6,575 nt of DNA from Gammaproteobacteria bacterium RBG_16_57_12 (GTDB taxonomy: Bacteria > Pseudomonadota > Gammaproteobacteria > RBG-16-57-12): assembly GCA_001801365.1 (NCBI GenBank), contig MGXL01000067.1, positions 8,091 through 14,665 on the forward strand. The letters are read 5' to 3'. This document shows, one piece after another, positions 6,268 through 6,575 of this stretch (its first letter is position 1; every line of letters starts with the position of its first letter). Below the pieces are notes generated by a model. That model saw only the letters and a list, made by a program, of their open reading frames with translations. It had not been told where the DNA came from and made no database searches. The translations under genes and the position numbers were made by a program.

Positions 6268-6268
6268 T
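6254..6268. promoter_or_regulatory. Inverted repeat over the -35 box, candidate operator
   Basis: ATTGA (6254-6258) and TCAAT (6264-6268) are exact reverse complements around five bases (TGGTG), and flanking pairs 6251/6271 and 6252/6270 also match. The repeat covers the -35 box of the Rrf2 promoter, so a bound dimer would block RNA polymerase. Autoregulation by the Rrf2 protein is the simplest idea. The half-sites also resemble the TTGA arms of FNR/CRP-type sites, although the spacing differs. Confidence 0.5.
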
Positions 6269-6322
6269 GTCTGCCGCAACATTTTTTTAATACCCTTTGT
6301 GCCCATTAAAAATAACATTAAG

Positions 6323-6575
6323 TTACCTGCTATTGTTGCGCCGGGCAATCCCTTGCGAGGCATTCTCCAGCAGGGGTTTTAGATACATGCCCGTATAGGA
6401 GTATTCGCAGTTGACCACGTCCTCCGGTGTGCCGCAGGTCACCACAGCGCCTCCCTTATCACCACCCTCGGGCCCCATGTCGATGATCCAGTCCGCGGTC
6501 TTGATGACATCGAGATTGTGCTCGATGATGATGATGGTATTGCCCTTGTCGCGCAAGCGCGTCAGCACGCCCAGG
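6323..6575 (-). CDS. uvrA: Excinuclease ABC subunit UvrA, C-terminal end only
   Basis: UvrA is the DNA-damage-sensing ABC ATPase of nucleotide excision repair. Only about the last 84 codons are in the window; the gene enters from the right edge, so the GTG at 6568 is internal. The sequence [19 protein letters not shown] carries the H-loop (switch) histidine of the second ATPase domain. [12 protein letters not shown] and CGTPEDV follow, and then YLKPLLE, the usual UvrA ending, with a short tail ([13 protein letters not shown]) beyond it. The stop is TAA (6325-6323). No clear terminator lies between it and the Rrf2 promoter. The identification is very secure. Confidence 0.97.
   Translation of the reverse strand, partial: LGVLTRLRDKGNTIIIIEHNLDVIKTADWIIDMGPEGGDKGGAVVTCGTPEDVVNCEYSYTGMYLKPLLENASQGIARRNNSR

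Noticed and set aside
6268..6322. Terminator after uvrA
   Set aside because: The stretch is AT-rich with T-runs on both strands, but I find no GC-rich stem, so it cannot be called an intrinsic terminator.

Overview
The window looks like chromosomal DNA of a gammaproteobacterium. The gene order tolB-pal-cpoB-queE-queC is a typical gammaproteobacterial (for example pseudomonad) arrangement, the protein sequences resemble that class, and the DNA is moderately GC-rich. I cannot name the genus. An environmental, possibly Chromatiales-like lineage is only a guess. I see no tRNA, rRNA, CRISPR array, insertion sequence or prophage gene. Coding density is very high and the longest gene-free gap is about 110 bases.

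Left part, + strand (1-2638): the end of the Tol-Pal envelope operon. It holds the 3' part of tolB (periplasmic beta-propeller protein), pal (peptidoglycan-binding outer-membrane lipoprotein) and cpoB/ybgF (coiled-coil plus TPR periplasmic protein). Together they link outer membrane, peptidoglycan and inner membrane during cell constriction. A long hairpin with a UACG loop lies in the first codons of cpoB.

Middle part, + strand (2699-5120): four closely spaced genes. queE and queC (4-base overlap) make 7-carboxy-7-deazaguanine and then preQ0, the precursors of queuosine in tRNA. They are followed by a small four-helix membrane protein of the DUF486/DMT type and by a SAM hydrolase (DUF62) family enzyme. 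The last codons of the SAM hydrolase gene contain a perfect 23-base palindrome, just before the convergent junction with the next gene.

Right part, - strand (5132-6575): reading leftwards, the 3' end of uvrA (nucleotide excision repair), an Rrf2-family regulator with three cysteines placed as iron-sulfur cluster ligands, and a hemerythrin-domain protein. The regulator has a near-perfect sigma-70 promoter whose -35 box lies inside a perfect inverted repeat, which suggests autoregulation. Between regulator and hemerythrin gene are two hairpins. The second is a textbook intrinsic terminator whose U-tract ends only about 13 bases before the likely hemerythrin start, so transcription of that gene must pass through it. 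This Rrf2/hemerythrin unit with a possible attenuator is the most interesting part of the window. The rest is mostly well-known housekeeping content.
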